44,072 nucleotides of DNA from Prasinococcaceae sp. CCMP 1430 (GCA_013416795.1 RQSC01000397.1:1-44072); one strand, 5' to 3'. Counted from the stretch's first letter, positions 10,801 through 20,586 are shown. Notes: generated by a model not told the origin, from the letters alone. Numbers and translations are program-made.

Positions 10801-13800
10801 CTGGCATTGTCCCATCGATTGAGGTCAAGCTCAGTGGCAACACTCGCTTTGGTGCGCCCGTGCCCGTTGCTGCAGAACGCCCAATCGCGCGCTTGTCTCT
10901 AAGTGGTGGGCGTGTTGCGATGGAGCAGTACAGCACGTGCATGGACGTCCGGGCTGCCTTTTCTTCGCTCGACGCGAGAGACGAGCTGAGTGATGCTATG
11001 GGCTTGCCTATCCTCGCGTCTTCCTCACAGGGCGTCGACTGCCTGCCAGGCTCGGTCAAGGAGGCACTCGACAAGGTCGAAGGGGACATGCGTGTGTTCC
11101 AGGATGATTGTGATGACGTCGCCAGTGATGATGTTGTTGCCAGCGATATCGCCACCGCGCGCACCGACCGCGTCGCTGCAGCTCCGGCCTGTAGCTACAG
11201 TGAGTTGCTCGACACCATTGGACATGCCGGTCACTTCGAACGCCAAACTGATCTCCTCTCTGCCAGCATCAGCATGGTCTCATCGGGCAGTTGGCGGCAC
11301 TCGGCTGCAACGCCCGAGACAGATGTCACTCTCACGCTGCGCCCTTTTCGTCTTTTCTGTCGAGTGCCGACAGTGAAGACGCTCTTGGCGTTGTCAGAGC
11401 AGCTCGCCGATCCAGCGACGGCGTCTGGCGAGGCCAAAGATGCAGGCACAGGTCCGCTCGCCGAAGACTGGGTGGAACCCGTGGATGATCGGTCGCTCGA
11501 GACACCGGCGGAGCAGCCGACGCAGGAGAAGAAGTCGACTGGTGCAGCACGCCAGAACGCGGCAACCTTTAAGCTGCGCGCGAAGCTTCAGAACGTGACG
11601 TTGACTTTGCTTGACGACGATGCCTCCATGGTGGCGGCACTCGCTCTCTCGCGCGTGGCTGTGGAGACCACCTCGTGTCCCGACGGTGGCATGGTCGTAG
11701 ATGGAAGGCTTGGCGGGATCAAGGTTGTTGATGGATATTGCGCGTCGGATGAGATGTACTGGGAGGCAATCCGCATGCACAATCCAAGCGACGAGATGCT
11801 TGTGCAATTGCGCTATGAAGTGGTGCCTTCTGCGAACGCACATCAGTTCGGGTACGCATCTGCAGCAGATGTCAAGGCTGCCAGTCTACGTATCGTGTAC
11901 CTCGCCCGCTTTATTGCACGCATAACCGAATATTCGTCGCGGCTCGCCACGGCAACGCCAGCTTCTGTGGACGTCGACCAGTCGACACCGAACGTTCGCG
12001 TGCAGGGAGCCGCACACGCATCAGGCGGTGGGCGCGGACGCGAGGAGAACGTCCTGCCTCTGAAGCTGTCGATCAATATCGATGCCCCAGTCCTCGATAT
12101 CCCTCGGTCGCCAGAGAGTTCGGCGTGCGTGCGGATGGACCTTGGCCGCCTGCGCGTCAGCAACGCACTCGAGAATGCTTGCGACGTAGTTACGGTCGCG
12201 CTCGAGGAGGCATCGATCGAGCTGAGAGGGCCAGGGATAGGCTCGGTCAACGTCACGGACGCGCCGCTCGCTGCGCAGGTCGAATTGACAAAGCCACTCT
12301 TCGCATCCGATGGGCGGTCCGCTACGGCGGCCAAGGTATCTCTAGGGGATGTTGGTCTCCTGGTGACTGAGAAGAGCGTGTCTTTCGTGCTGTTGGTCCT
12401 TGAGGAAAATCTGGGAAAGACAGCAACCACGACCCCCGCGCTGGTCACGGACGGGCAAGCTGAGGGCGCGTCTGATCAGGCCGATGCGGGCAAGAGTGAG
12501 TCACAGGACATGTCCTCTGGGAGCGAATCGACAGGTGACGTCTGTTTAAGCGTCTCGGCAACCCTCGATACCATCAAAGTGCGACTCGGACAGGCAAATG
12601 GAAATGATGTGGTGGCGATTGCAGAACTTCTGTCTACAGATCTCAAAGCGAGCTACGTTGTGACGGCAGATGTTTGCGCCCGGGCCTCCATCACGGTCGG
12701 TGGGCTGGCTATCACGGACGCTCAGACCGACACAGATCGCCGGGCGCTCTCGCTGCTTGGATGGGACTACTCTGTGTCGCCGCCAGCGCAGCAGACGTTC
12801 TTGCACCTCACCTACGACGACAGGGGCAAGACCCGAGGCGCTACAGCCTCCATTCGTGTGACAGAGCCGACGCTCAGGCTCAGAGTGGAATGGGCTTTCT
12901 CACTGCTCCATTTTGTCAACTCCGCGAGCGACGGCAACAGACCCAAGATTGGTAGCGACGATCTCGTTCTCAAACCAGGGCCGTACGTTGCGCCGAGCGA
13001 TACGGTCTTGTCGGAGCGTTGCCGTTTACTGGCAGACGCAACAGGCGATGGCATGCGCTATATTTTTGATGGCAATGGCAACGCTCTCGAAATTCCCATC
13101 ATGCTCACCCACCAGGGCGCGCTCATCGTCGTCGGCCATGGGCACGAGTTGCATTTCACAAACACGCGCATCGTCAACTCAGAGAACTTGAGCTCTTGTA
13201 CGTACCTCTCCTCTGGCGCTAGAGTCACTTTCGGTGACTCCGTGACCTTTGATGGATGCGGTGGAGAGCCGTTCGAGGCCGAGGGAGCCCTTGCTACGGA
13301 GGCAGCGCCTGCGAGCGCGCAACCTTTCACCACAACTATCGACATCGTCGGTGCCAACGTGACATTGCTATCGAAGAATGACCGAAATGACGCGGTCGAC
13401 GGCGTGGCGCTGAATGTCCCTGCCATGTCGCTGCTGTTCAGTCAGCGAGGGGCTTCAGTCAGTGCAGAGGCATCAGTGAGCGGCGCGCGAATGGAGCACG
13501 TCTTCTACACGCATGGCGAGGCAAGCAATCCTCCAGTCAGAGCGCAGATGCGGAAGCTCATGGACCCATTCGACTTCCGCTGCACTTATCCCCCCACCGG
13601 TCAGGAGGATGCGCTAGCAGTTACTTCACTCAGAGCGAGCGTCGATGCGGACACCCTCGACGTTCTATCCAGGCTCACAAGAGCAGTGTCGACGTTTGTA
13701 GTGGGCCAATCGCCACTAGTCAAAGCTTGCACTGAATACTCGCGCGTCCTACCCGAAGCGATGCTCCAGGGGACCGCGCTTGGCAGCCAGCTCAGCTTTT

Positions 13801-16800
13801 GGCAAGTCCGCGCGCCTCTGGGTTACGCCTCACTTGGCCACGTGGCCATGTGCGGGAATGACCCACCGACTAATCCAACATTGGTGGTAGACAGCGCACG
13901 CACTGCGGTCGCAAGCCATGGCATGTGTGCCCTGGCGCGGCCGACTGGCTTCGAGCCCATGTGGGTGGACCCCGACAAAAACTTTACCATCTGGCGACCT
14001 GTGCCGGCGTCGGGATATGTGGCGATGGGTTGCGTGGTTGGCGCCGGTGTGGAACACCCCTCGCTCGACATTGTGCAGTGCATGCATGAGTCACTTATTC
14101 GCCAATCGTCTTGCTACGAGTGCGTCAGCGCCACTGGCGTGAGCGCAAACGAGCTGGTCCGCGTATGGCAGATTTCCGGCCCGCTTCGCACCTTCACCAT
14201 ACGGAACGACTCGGATGTGAGCAGGGTGTGCACCATGCGCGACCCTTCGCTGCTCTACTCCATGCGAAACGCACGCACACGTTTGCCGAGGACGCTCGTG
14301 TCGCCCACAGGCAGCGACGCGAGCACCAACTCACGCTTCGGACGTTATGCGCACTGCTTTGCAATGCAGGCGGTATTCGTGCAGAAAAAAGATAATGGCC
14401 GCGGTGGATTTACAATCTGGAAGGTGCAGCCCCCCGCTGGGTATGTTGCTCTTGGAGACTGGATCGCAGACGGTGACGATTACCCGACGGCCCCGTCGGT
14501 GGTGCTCAGGGATCATCCTGACTGCGTCGCGCCTTCCGGACGGTGGACGCGTGTCTGGAACTACGACCGAGCGAAGGGGTATAAGCACGGGTTGGCGCTC
14601 TGGGCACCAGTTCCGCCATCAGATGACTATGTAGCGCTGGGGTGTGTGTGGTCACAGCGGATGCCAACGGCCGTGACGGCCGTGAGGTGCGTGCACCGCA
14701 ACCTGGTGGAGACGTGCGGAGTGTCGGACAGGAGTAGCGCGTATCAATTCGCATTCAAGTACACTGAGTTGCGGGTGCTTCGCACAGTGAAGTCCAACTC
14801 GTATTTCGCTGTGCTGCCCAGTGCCAGCCCGTCCGCTAAGTTGTGGCAGCTGGTAGATTTCAAGAGCTCTTCAAGAACGTCAGAAGATGTGATCTTCATG
14901 ACGTGCCCGGGGATCGCCGTGACGGCGTATGATATGCGGCCAGGTTTGAAGAACCAGCCACTCCTTCAGCTAGCCGCCTCTTCGATCTCAGCTGGCATCG
15001 TACAGACGAAACAAACGGTGGCTGTCAGAGGCACGCGTGACATGCAGACGATAGAATCCGCTTGCTCCCTCACCCTCGCCTGCTTCAACCCCCAGCTGGG
15101 CGCATGGGAGCCCTTGGTGGAGCCTTTTCAGGTCCAGCTTAGCTTTCACTGCGAGGCCGAGAGTGAAGCACACGAGCTGCCAGCGAAGACACTCATCCTC
15201 GTGCGCGGCACTTCCGCACTCGAGTTGAATGCAAGCAGTGCGATGCTGTATCGCCTCATCGACTCGTCGCGCGCGTTTCTCGCGGCCAGTGAAGGCGGCA
15301 ACACCCTTGCGGTCCGCAATAGCTTGAGTATTCCTGTGTGGCTTCGTGCTGTGCACAGCTCTTCGCGTGGGGATGACTACCATGTGGTTGCAAGTGGTGA
15401 GCGAACGATCCTGCCCATGCCTGTCGAGAGCACTGAGGATTTAGGTGCTCGAGCGCACCTGGAGGCACCAGAGTACATTAGCGTGCAGATTGTCGCACTG
15501 AGGCAAGTTCCACATCGCAAGGGACGATTGCAATGCCAGGTGCGCGCGCGTGTCGATCGCACTGGGCATAGCAAGGCCGTGACGCGCTGGAACCAGGCGG
15601 ACAGCGGCGGCTCGTCCGATGCGCCTGCTTTCTCCGAGGTCGCTTTCGATGAGTGCTTTCTGCTGCACGCCGACACAGCAGCGTCAACTTGCCCAATGCT
15701 GCATTTCGAAGCTGGGTGTGCCCTTAGTGGGGACCCGACCAACGCAGAGGTGCTGCGGGCGTCTGCAACGATTGATGTGAGCGGGCTCCCGCTTGCTCGC
15801 GCACTTGAGACGGTTGACCGCACCTCGCTCATCCTTGCTCACTGCGAAGGTGAGCTACATCTCGATGTTCGCATAGCAAGGTCCGATGGCTACGCGAAGA
15901 GGGCAAGTTTGAGCCTCGAGAAGGCCACGTCGGCCGCGGAAGCTGGTGCTGCACCCTGCAAGCTCCTCTTTAGCGTCCGCGATCCGCATGGCGACGCGAG
16001 CGTCGCTGAAGATGGCGCTGGGTGGCATGACATGCCCGTGCATGTGGCCATGCCGATGGTGCATGACATCCTGGAGAGCGGCGCATCCGCTGCAGGGATC
16101 CCGCGCACTTCGCACACCGTTATTACAAGCGTCACTATTCAGGGCGGCAGGCGACTGGTAGACATCCGAGCGCCCGTCGTTGTCCAGAACAAAACTGGTC
16201 ATGAATTGGCACTCGGCATCAGCAACTCGGCGGAGGGTATCGCCGGCAGCTCTACGGATTTGCCAGGCTCACCAAGCCCTCGTGCAGGTGCCTTCAATGT
16301 GACCGAGCACGAGGTTTTCGAAAACCAGCGATTTCTGCCCTTCAAGGGCTTCAAAGGGACCCACCTGTTCCCAACTGAACGCAAGTCGTGGCAGTACACG
16401 GTGCACGGCAAGGGCACGAGCTCCAGCAGCGATCCTCGTGAGGGCGGTGTTCGAAAGCATCCCGATGGTCGGGCCGCCCAGCCCTGGCTCGAGGATGGCG
16501 CGGAATGGGTCAGCGCGTGGGAGGTAGACCTCCTCGGCCTCGCGCAAAACGCCGTCGACAAAGACGGCTGGGCTTACGCATTCGACTTTTCAGGGGCATC
16601 CATGGGCATGTGGAAGCCTCACGCCGGCCAAGGCAAGAATGGGACGGGATGCTTCGTGCGTCGTCGTAGATGGTTGAGGCGGGCTCGGAGTCCAGGCTCG
16701 GCTTTAGGATCGAGCGCCAGTGCAGGCGCAGGTGCGTCGGGGTCTACCGCACTCTCCCTCCGGGGCTCTGATTACCGTTACGCTGGTTCCATAGGCCAGG

Positions 16801-19800
16801 GGGGGCTCAGCGCGCTGCCGCACTCGGCTGTGTCCGCATTGTTGGGCACGGAACTCGTCTTTGCCGTGACAGAGGGCGATGAGCGGATCAGTGGCTGGAG
16901 TGAAATTGCGCACAGCCAGAGTGGAGGGGGGGTCGTTCCGTCACTGCTTCGACCCCAGCGCTGGCTCATGCGCTGCGCATCTGGTGCGGATTACACATAC
17001 CTCTGTGCTGAGGCGTCGCAGACCAAGATCGGTGTGTCTGCGGACTCGGATTGGACTCTAACGATCACCGCCCCATTGAGCGTCACCAACGCGCTTCCGT
17101 TCCCCGTAGCGGTCGAACTGTGGGAGAAGCCCAAGTACGAAAAGCAGCCGACGAAGCAAATGGCTCTGTCGGACCTGAAGCCTGGCGACACATGCAATGC
17201 GTATCACGTTGATTTGGCGCGCCCGTCATACCTCTCGCTGCGCCACGGCATGGCAGGCGGCGGAATCGGGAGGGTCCCTCTGTTTGTTGTGCACGACTAC
17301 GTGCAGGCGCGCGCCAAGCGGCACATGGACGAGGCCGCGTTGGTCCTGGGCGATGAAACCTACGAATTGCGTCTCCCCAGCGGCCGGACTGTTGCCATTA
17401 CCGTCGAGAGGAAGTGTGCTGACAATTTTGATGCGGCGGCGTCGGTGTCGGTTCGCTTTCACGCGCCTTTCTGGCTCAACAAGCACATGCGAATGCCCCT
17501 CGCGTACAGCATCTTGCGCCAGCGTGGGTCGGTAGGAGACGACGGTGCCTTCAATCCAGCCGAGGCGTCGCACGCGACGCTTGTTGAGGAGATAGGCTGC
17601 GGTGGATTAACGAACATCGCTGCCGTGCCTGCCAGTGTCGGGGATGCGGACACCCTGCTACTCCGCGTGGGCGTCCTGACAGGCGAAGAGACGGTGTGGA
17701 GCGGTAGTGTGCCCATCTACGACGGGGGCACGGGCGCGCCGGCTTTTGGAACGTATGCTATCGACCTCGTCGAGGCCGGTGGGCGCATGACGTTCCCTGC
17801 AGCCGTTGCCATCGAGGAAGGGGAGGGCGCCTACGCGTCGACTGCAATGGTGAACGTAAGGCCACGTGACACGATCACAAATCGCGCAGGCCTCGACCTG
17901 TGGCTCTTTGAGGACACGGTCGAGGACGGCCGCGGCACCCTGCTGCAAGCCGGCGCCGTTGACCGTGGCCTCTCTTGGTCTGTTGACGACATGGCCGAGC
18001 GCGTGGTGCGCATCGCGGTGGACGCCGGGGGCGTGCCCAACACGCGCGTTGTGGTGAGGGGCACAAGCGAGATACGTGTTTACGGCGCCATCCAGGAGGA
18101 CGTGCATCTCTGCTGCATCTGCCAACCGGGCAGTCTGGGTTCGTACCACTTGGAGCTCAACCTTGTGGCTCTGCACGAGTTGCCGTACCGCATCGAGAAT
18201 CGGTCAGAGTACGAGCTGGCTCTGCTCGAGACCAGCCAGAGGCCTGTTGCTCTGAGCCCTTTCGCGGCTATGGGCTGGGTGTGGACGAGCAGCGACCAGC
18301 TTGACCAGGCCATGCGCATCGGTGTCACTGGCAGCAACGCGGTGAGCGACGAGCTGCGGCTTGACGATGATCCGCGGCTCTTCGAGTGCTCCGCATTTGG
18401 CGACGCAGACCAGCGCCTCCGCGCGTGGCTGCAGGACGATGGGCATAAGCGGGTGTTGGTTGTGGCGCCTTCAAAGCTCTCCATGGTGCAGCACGCGACC
18501 ACGCCTGCCTTTGACGAGTCATCAGCAAGTGGAAACATGGGAGCATTGCGCTCAGCCAATGCAGCAGGTGTCGGCGTTCCCGGCGTTTGCGAGACGCGCA
18601 TGCTGCTGCCCGAGATTGGCCTGAGCGTCATCGACAGCACTCCTGAGGAGCTCGCGTACGTCTGTCTCCATGGCGCGAGTGTGGGTATCACTCGATGCAG
18701 GACAGTGACGCAAGCTCTCGTGAAGGTACAGTCCGCGCAAGTCGACAATTGCCTCGTTGGTACGCCTTTCCCGGTGATGCTCGTGCCAGGAACGTCGCAG
18801 GAACCGGACATCTCATTCACGCTGGTGACCTCGAACAACCTTCCTGGCGTCACGGAGGTACCCTTCTGCAAGGTAGCGCTCTCGAGCGGTACGCACCACG
18901 TCTACGTGCACGAGCGTCTTGTGTGGCGACTGATGGATTTTGTGGCGGAGATCGGTCTGGAGAGACTGGCGGTGCCTGACGGCGATGCGCCGCGTGCTTT
19001 CGACAACCTGGTGCGACTGGACCGCCTGCGCATCGAGCGCGGCAAGGCCAAGGTCACAATCAAGGTGTCTCCCGAGAATCGCCCTGGCTGGCTGTCGAAC
19101 GACGCCGTCAGCGCGGGGCTGAGCCTAGTGGACGGTGTGGCTCTGCCTTTGAATCTGCGGCCCATCACGCTCGACAGATTTTATGACCGTCAGAGCAAGC
19201 TGACCGCGCGCCTTGTCAAGGCAGTGACCGACCAGATGATTCGCCAAGCCATGCGGGTACTCACCAAAAATGTGGGGGTGCTCCTGAGCAACGTCGCCAC
19301 GTCAGTGCAGTTCGTCAACAACAAACTCGCCGGGCTTTCAATGGATAAGAAGTACATTCGCGAGCGCGCCAAGGCGCGCAGCGCTGTGCAGATCGGTGAC
19401 CTTGCGGATGGCCTTGTCGAGGGCAGTGACGCGCTCGCGCACGGGCTTCTTAGGGGAGTCACTGGCGTGTTCCTGAAGCCTGTGGAGGGCGCTAAAAAGG
19501 ATGGGATCAAGGGTTTCGTCAAGGGGGTCGGCAAGGGTGTCATCGGCCTCGCCACTCAGCCTGTTACAGGCGTGATCGACTTCGCTACGCAAACCGCTGA
19601 GGGCGCAATCAGAACCATCGACAAGGTCACGGACAAGGTCAAGGAGGTCGGCGAGGAGGCTCTGACAGGGAGTTCAAGTGCTGACGGCGCGGGCCACGGG
19701 CGTGCCCGCGTCCCTCGCGCCCTGCTCGACGGACGCATCGAAGACTACGAAGAGAGCCTCGCCATGGCATACCACAGCCGTCGTGAGCATGACCATGCTC

Positions 19801-19841
19801 AGCAGCTTTTGATGCGGAAGGCGTCGAGGAATTTGTTCTAG
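7881..19841 (+). CDS. VPS13: VPS13-family bridge-like lipid transfer protein
   Basis: VPS13 proteins are rod-like channels that move bulk glycerolipids at membrane contact sites. The chosen Met at 7881 starts the conserved chorein N-terminus (MFEKQVAFHLQKYLGKY); an in-frame Met at 7752 would add 43 unconserved residues. One open frame of 3986 residues. Order: chorein N-terminus; VPS13 repeat region with a WWRYA motif (about 350); PH-like module (about 830-945); a beta-helix-like stretch rich in G-D-N turns (about 1716-1796); two Vps62/DUF946 modules (about 1970-2073 and 2171-2273), each with FTIW and GYVAxG motifs; the adaptor-binding (SHR-BD/VAB) region from about 2750; and a C-terminal VPS13_C/ATG2-like helical part (about 3756-3920) with repeated GVTG and KGVGKG motifs. 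PH plus Vps62 inserts are typical of plant-type VPS13. No intron is evident over 12 kb. Confidence 0.96.
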   Translation: MFEKQVAFHLQKYLGKYCYGLEKESLRLSVLKGDIVLRDLALKPEALDELRLPIKVRAGYVGSVTLKVPWGSLGKKPVEVQLDSIFAVAALADADAAGTGETDEDLETAARKKRLKAAEDAWVGAQGAATQSGDDSGGGGGWVKSYTDTVLGNLQLSITNVHVRFEHNQDGGARGGSRFAAGLLLRSLEAHTVDESGEKAFVARNALGTMRKRMTLEGLALYHDTDSLALQPPRGKAWDVLSADEWRQMFGVSPVHAEQEVQPAQHTYVLCPIDLGVQYVQLGGPEAAMRAHGEPMQSAMMHVQEIVLRIDATQYQGVMQAIEALSRATAAGASAFAHLRPLRRPRYCPGRWWRYAYEVVRRTAIRKHSTIRWSSVKRLCACRREYIHAYASVLMGEGSESEDAARTVDRLDTELEYEAALLFRCLAHTEAKRRTRSKQLAAQKKVGSSWYSWWTGSSSKKDAADAEAAAADAADGEDGSMGEEEWATLQQLVEDSKWKPPAASSEAAEAVQMAVKVHIAKLGFDLVQNGTGKAMATLIDGRMLNVGVDATVSNASTAVQVSVARYFLGDLLRSGQSNTAIDVLVEMPPPHGDAAASVDMRCRADLTSPLFRVQSSEVTELVEFFKLPSADIDLSTTVTVAAGVANQAAIEAQTRMRSALASRTKLALSLNIGAPQILVPSIEMQEGAVDERSMLLVDFGRLEVRTDPSNDENYDHFGITLRGACLHLLSHNEPLDDAYIDDLGGTHSSTPILEPVTVHVGIDVQHSGSTAVAAARVGIVLDDIRLHVSPARLRQLVYVRQTVSASDGDGRSTVHTAVTKPWREFNTFDTSGRVAVRSYDRWKQTTTWIPAWAAISGPYLVLCEDEDSVRPKQWIFLGGGRVVSEAGSNLCRRDGAATIVLHSETMSVKEALDAFQDTNVCALELDSSAASTWAAALRLATTANRGLGLAQVAAATTVSVPGSSAERKPALYVAGIVPSIEVKLSGNTRFGAPVPVAAERPIARLSLSGGRVAMEQYSTCMDVRAAFSSLDARDELSDAMGLPILASSSQGVDCLPGSVKEALDKVEGDMRVFQDDCDDVASDDVVASDIATARTDRVAAAPACSYSELLDTIGHAGHFERQTDLLSASISMVSSGSWRHSAATPETDVTLTLRPFRLFCRVPTVKTLLALSEQLADPATASGEAKDAGTGPLAEDWVEPVDDRSLETPAEQPTQEKKSTGAARQNAATFKLRAKLQNVTLTLLDDDASMVAALALSRVAVETTSCPDGGMVVDGRLGGIKVVDGYCASDEMYWEAIRMHNPSDEMLVQLRYEVVPSANAHQFGYASAADVKAASLRIVYLARFIARITEYSSRLATATPASVDVDQSTPNVRVQGAAHASGGGRGREENVLPLKLSINIDAPVLDIPRSPESSACVRMDLGRLRVSNALENACDVVTVALEEASIELRGPGIGSVNVTDAPLAAQVELTKPLFASDGRSATAAKVSLGDVGLLVTEKSVSFVLLVLEENLGKTATTTPALVTDGQAEGASDQADAGKSESQDMSSGSESTGDVCLSVSATLDTIKVRLGQANGNDVVAIAELLSTDLKASYVVTADVCARASITVGGLAITDAQTDTDRRALSLLGWDYSVSPPAQQTFLHLTYDDRGKTRGATASIRVTEPTLRLRVEWAFSLLHFVNSASDGNRPKIGSDDLVLKPGPYVAPSDTVLSERCRLLADATGDGMRYIFDGNGNALEIPIMLTHQGALIVVGHGHELHFTNTRIVNSENLSSCTYLSSGARVTFGDSVTFDGCGGEPFEAEGALATEAAPASAQPFTTTIDIVGANVTLLSKNDRNDAVDGVALNVPAMSLLFSQRGASVSAEASVSGARMEHVFYTHGEASNPPVRAQMRKLMDPFDFRCTYPPTGQEDALAVTSLRASVDADTLDVLSRLTRAVSTFVVGQSPLVKACTEYSRVLPEAMLQGTALGSQLSFWQVRAPLGYASLGHVAMCGNDPPTNPTLVVDSARTAVASHGMCALARPTGFEPMWVDPDKNFTIWRPVPASGYVAMGCVVGAGVEHPSLDIVQCMHESLIRQSSCYECVSATGVSANELVRVWQISGPLRTFTIRNDSDVSRVCTMRDPSLLYSMRNARTRLPRTLVSPTGSDASTNSRFGRYAHCFAMQAVFVQKKDNGRGGFTIWKVQPPAGYVALGDWIADGDDYPTAPSVVLRDHPDCVAPSGRWTRVWNYDRAKGYKHGLALWAPVPPSDDYVALGCVWSQRMPTAVTAVRCVHRNLVETCGVSDRSSAYQFAFKYTELRVLRTVKSNSYFAVLPSASPSAKLWQLVDFKSSSRTSEDVIFMTCPGIAVTAYDMRPGLKNQPLLQLAASSISAGIVQTKQTVAVRGTRDMQTIESACSLTLACFNPQLGAWEPLVEPFQVQLSFHCEAESEAHELPAKTLILVRGTSALELNASSAMLYRLIDSSRAFLAASEGGNTLAVRNSLSIPVWLRAVHSSSRGDDYHVVASGERTILPMPVESTEDLGARAHLEAPEYISVQIVALRQVPHRKGRLQCQVRARVDRTGHSKAVTRWNQADSGGSSDAPAFSEVAFDECFLLHADTAASTCPMLHFEAGCALSGDPTNAEVLRASATIDVSGLPLARALETVDRTSLILAHCEGELHLDVRIARSDGYAKRASLSLEKATSAAEAGAAPCKLLFSVRDPHGDASVAEDGAGWHDMPVHVAMPMVHDILESGASAAGIPRTSHTVITSVTIQGGRRLVDIRAPVVVQNKTGHELALGISNSAEGIAGSSTDLPGSPSPRAGAFNVTEHEVFENQRFLPFKGFKGTHLFPTERKSWQYTVHGKGTSSSSDPREGGVRKHPDGRAAQPWLEDGAEWVSAWEVDLLGLAQNAVDKDGWAYAFDFSGASMGMWKPHAGQGKNGTGCFVRRRRWLRRARSPGSALGSSASAGAGASGSTALSLRGSDYRYAGSIGQGGLSALPHSAVSALLGTELVFAVTEGDERISGWSEIAHSQSGGGVVPSLLRPQRWLMRCASGADYTYLCAEASQTKIGVSADSDWTLTITAPLSVTNALPFPVAVELWEKPKYEKQPTKQMALSDLKPGDTCNAYHVDLARPSYLSLRHGMAGGGIGRVPLFVVHDYVQARAKRHMDEAALVLGDETYELRLPSGRTVAITVERKCADNFDAAASVSVRFHAPFWLNKHMRMPLAYSILRQRGSVGDDGAFNPAEASHATLVEEIGCGGLTNIAAVPASVGDADTLLLRVGVLTGEETVWSGSVPIYDGGTGAPAFGTYAIDLVEAGGRMTFPAAVAIEEGEGAYASTAMVNVRPRDTITNRAGLDLWLFEDTVEDGRGTLLQAGAVDRGLSWSVDDMAERVVRIAVDAGGVPNTRVVVRGTSEIRVYGAIQEDVHLCCICQPGSLGSYHLELNLVALHELPYRIENRSEYELALLETSQRPVALSPFAAMGWVWTSSDQLDQAMRIGVTGSNAVSDELRLDDDPRLFECSAFGDADQRLRAWLQDDGHKRVLVVAPSKLSMVQHATTPAFDESSASGNMGALRSANAAGVGVPGVCETRMLLPEIGLSVIDSTPEELAYVCLHGASVGITRCRTVTQALVKVQSAQVDNCLVGTPFPVMLVPGTSQEPDISFTLVTSNNLPGVTEVPFCKVALSSGTHHVYVHERLVWRLMDFVAEIGLERLAVPDGDAPRAFDNLVRLDRLRIERGKAKVTIKVSPENRPGWLSNDAVSAGLSLVDGVALPLNLRPITLDRFYDRQSKLTARLVKAVTDQMIRQAMRVLTKNVGVLLSNVATSVQFVNNKLAGLSMDKKYIRERAKARSAVQIGDLADGLVEGSDALAHGLLRGVTGVFLKPVEGAKKDGIKGFVKGVGKGVIGLATQPVTGVIDFATQTAEGAIRTIDKVTDKVKEVGEEALTGSSSADGAGHGRARVPRALLDGRIEDYEESLAMAYHSRREHDHAQQLLMRKASRNLF

Positions 19842-20161
19842 TTGGACTAGTCTATTCATTCGCAGGTAGTCAGGGACTAGTCAAATGCCATCGTAGCAAT
19901 CACTTTTGACACGGGAATGGGCATGCACAGAGAGCTGGGCGTGCCACAGGCGAGCGTCCGGGCGGCGCTCCCCGCCACCGCACACACACACACCGCCACC
20001 ACTGTCAAATACCCCCTGTGCGCGCGTCGAGAGGAGAGAGCGGGCGGGCGCGGTGCCTGCCTGCCCTCCTCTCGCCCCTCCCACGGCGTCCCTCCGCCCC
20101 GCGCCCACGAGCGCGCCCCACGCGGGGGCACCGCCCGCCCACCAGGGCAGCCGCGTGCGCC
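19842..20161. promoter_or_regulatory. VPS13 3' region and selenoprotein K upstream region
   Basis: About 320 bp between two genes on the same strand. The 9-mer GGACTAGTC occurs twice, at 19844-19852 and 19874-19882. A (CA)n-like stretch lies at about 19980-19995. No TGTAA was seen for VPS13, so its 3' end is not defined. Confidence 0.4.
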
Positions 20162-20470
20162 ATGCCCTACGTGTCGTCGGGCGGCCAGGTGCAGCAGCGG
20201 CGCACCTGGCTGCGCCTGTCCCTCGTGACGGACTTCCTCGCGGCGGTGATGAATACGGTGTCGTTCTTCTTCCAGACGCTTATGAATCCTGAGGCGGCCG
20301 ACCGCTACGTGAATGAGCGCCGCGCGCGCGGTCACATCGGCGGCGGCGGCGGCGGTGGCGCGCAGCGCCGCGGAGGCGGGCAGCGCGGCGGCGCTCGCAT
20401 AGCCGGCATGGGCAACCTTCGAAAGACTGTTAACCACCCCTCCATGGGCGGTGGTGGATGAGGAAGGTGA
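20162..20470 (+). CDS. SELENOK: Selenoprotein K with in-frame TGA for selenocysteine
   Basis: SelK is a small single-pass ER membrane protein linked to ER-associated degradation and protein palmitoylation. The frame starts MPYVSSGGQVQQ, then TWLRLSLVTDF, matching the family N-terminus (M-V-Y-x-S-N-G-Q-V, WRLSLITDF). A membrane helix follows at about residues 17-42, then a Gly/Arg-rich cytosolic tail. The TGA at 20459-20461 (codon 100) is followed by GGA AGG TGA, so the end reads GGGG-Sec-Gly-Arg-stop, the diagnostic SelK C-terminus (GG-Sec-GR). The true stop is at 20468-20470, giving 102 residues against about 94 in human. A SECIS-like hairpin follows in the 3' UTR. A conventional caller would stop at the first TGA. 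No intron. Confidence 0.94.
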
Positions 20471-20500
20471 GGGCATAGCACGGCATGGCGCAGCGCACGC

Positions 20501-20586
20501 GAGGCGGGCTCACATGACGCCGCGGCGGGAAAGACGGCAGGAAAGACCTCCTCCGCCCGCGGCCGAGAATCCCACGAGCCCGCGCA
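20501..20586 (+). promoter_or_regulatory. SECIS element of selenoprotein K
   Basis: The 3' UTR hairpin has every part of a eukaryotic SECIS. Helix I pairs GCGGGCTC (20504-20511) with GAGCCCGC (20576-20583). The core has ATGA at 20514-20517 and GA at 20565-20566. Helix II has seven GC pairs (20519-20525 with 20557-20563), a bulged C at 20556, then four more pairs. AAA sits at 20530-20532 at the start of the apical loop, 12 nt after ATGA. A 3-bp mini-stem in the apex (20539-20541 with 20547-20549) fits type 2. It begins 52 nt after the Sec codon, a short spacing. Folded by hand. Confidence 0.87.

Noticed and set aside
20459-20461. TGA as the normal stop of the SelK gene
   Set aside because: The next codons give Gly-Arg-stop, exactly the family end, and a SECIS-like hairpin follows.
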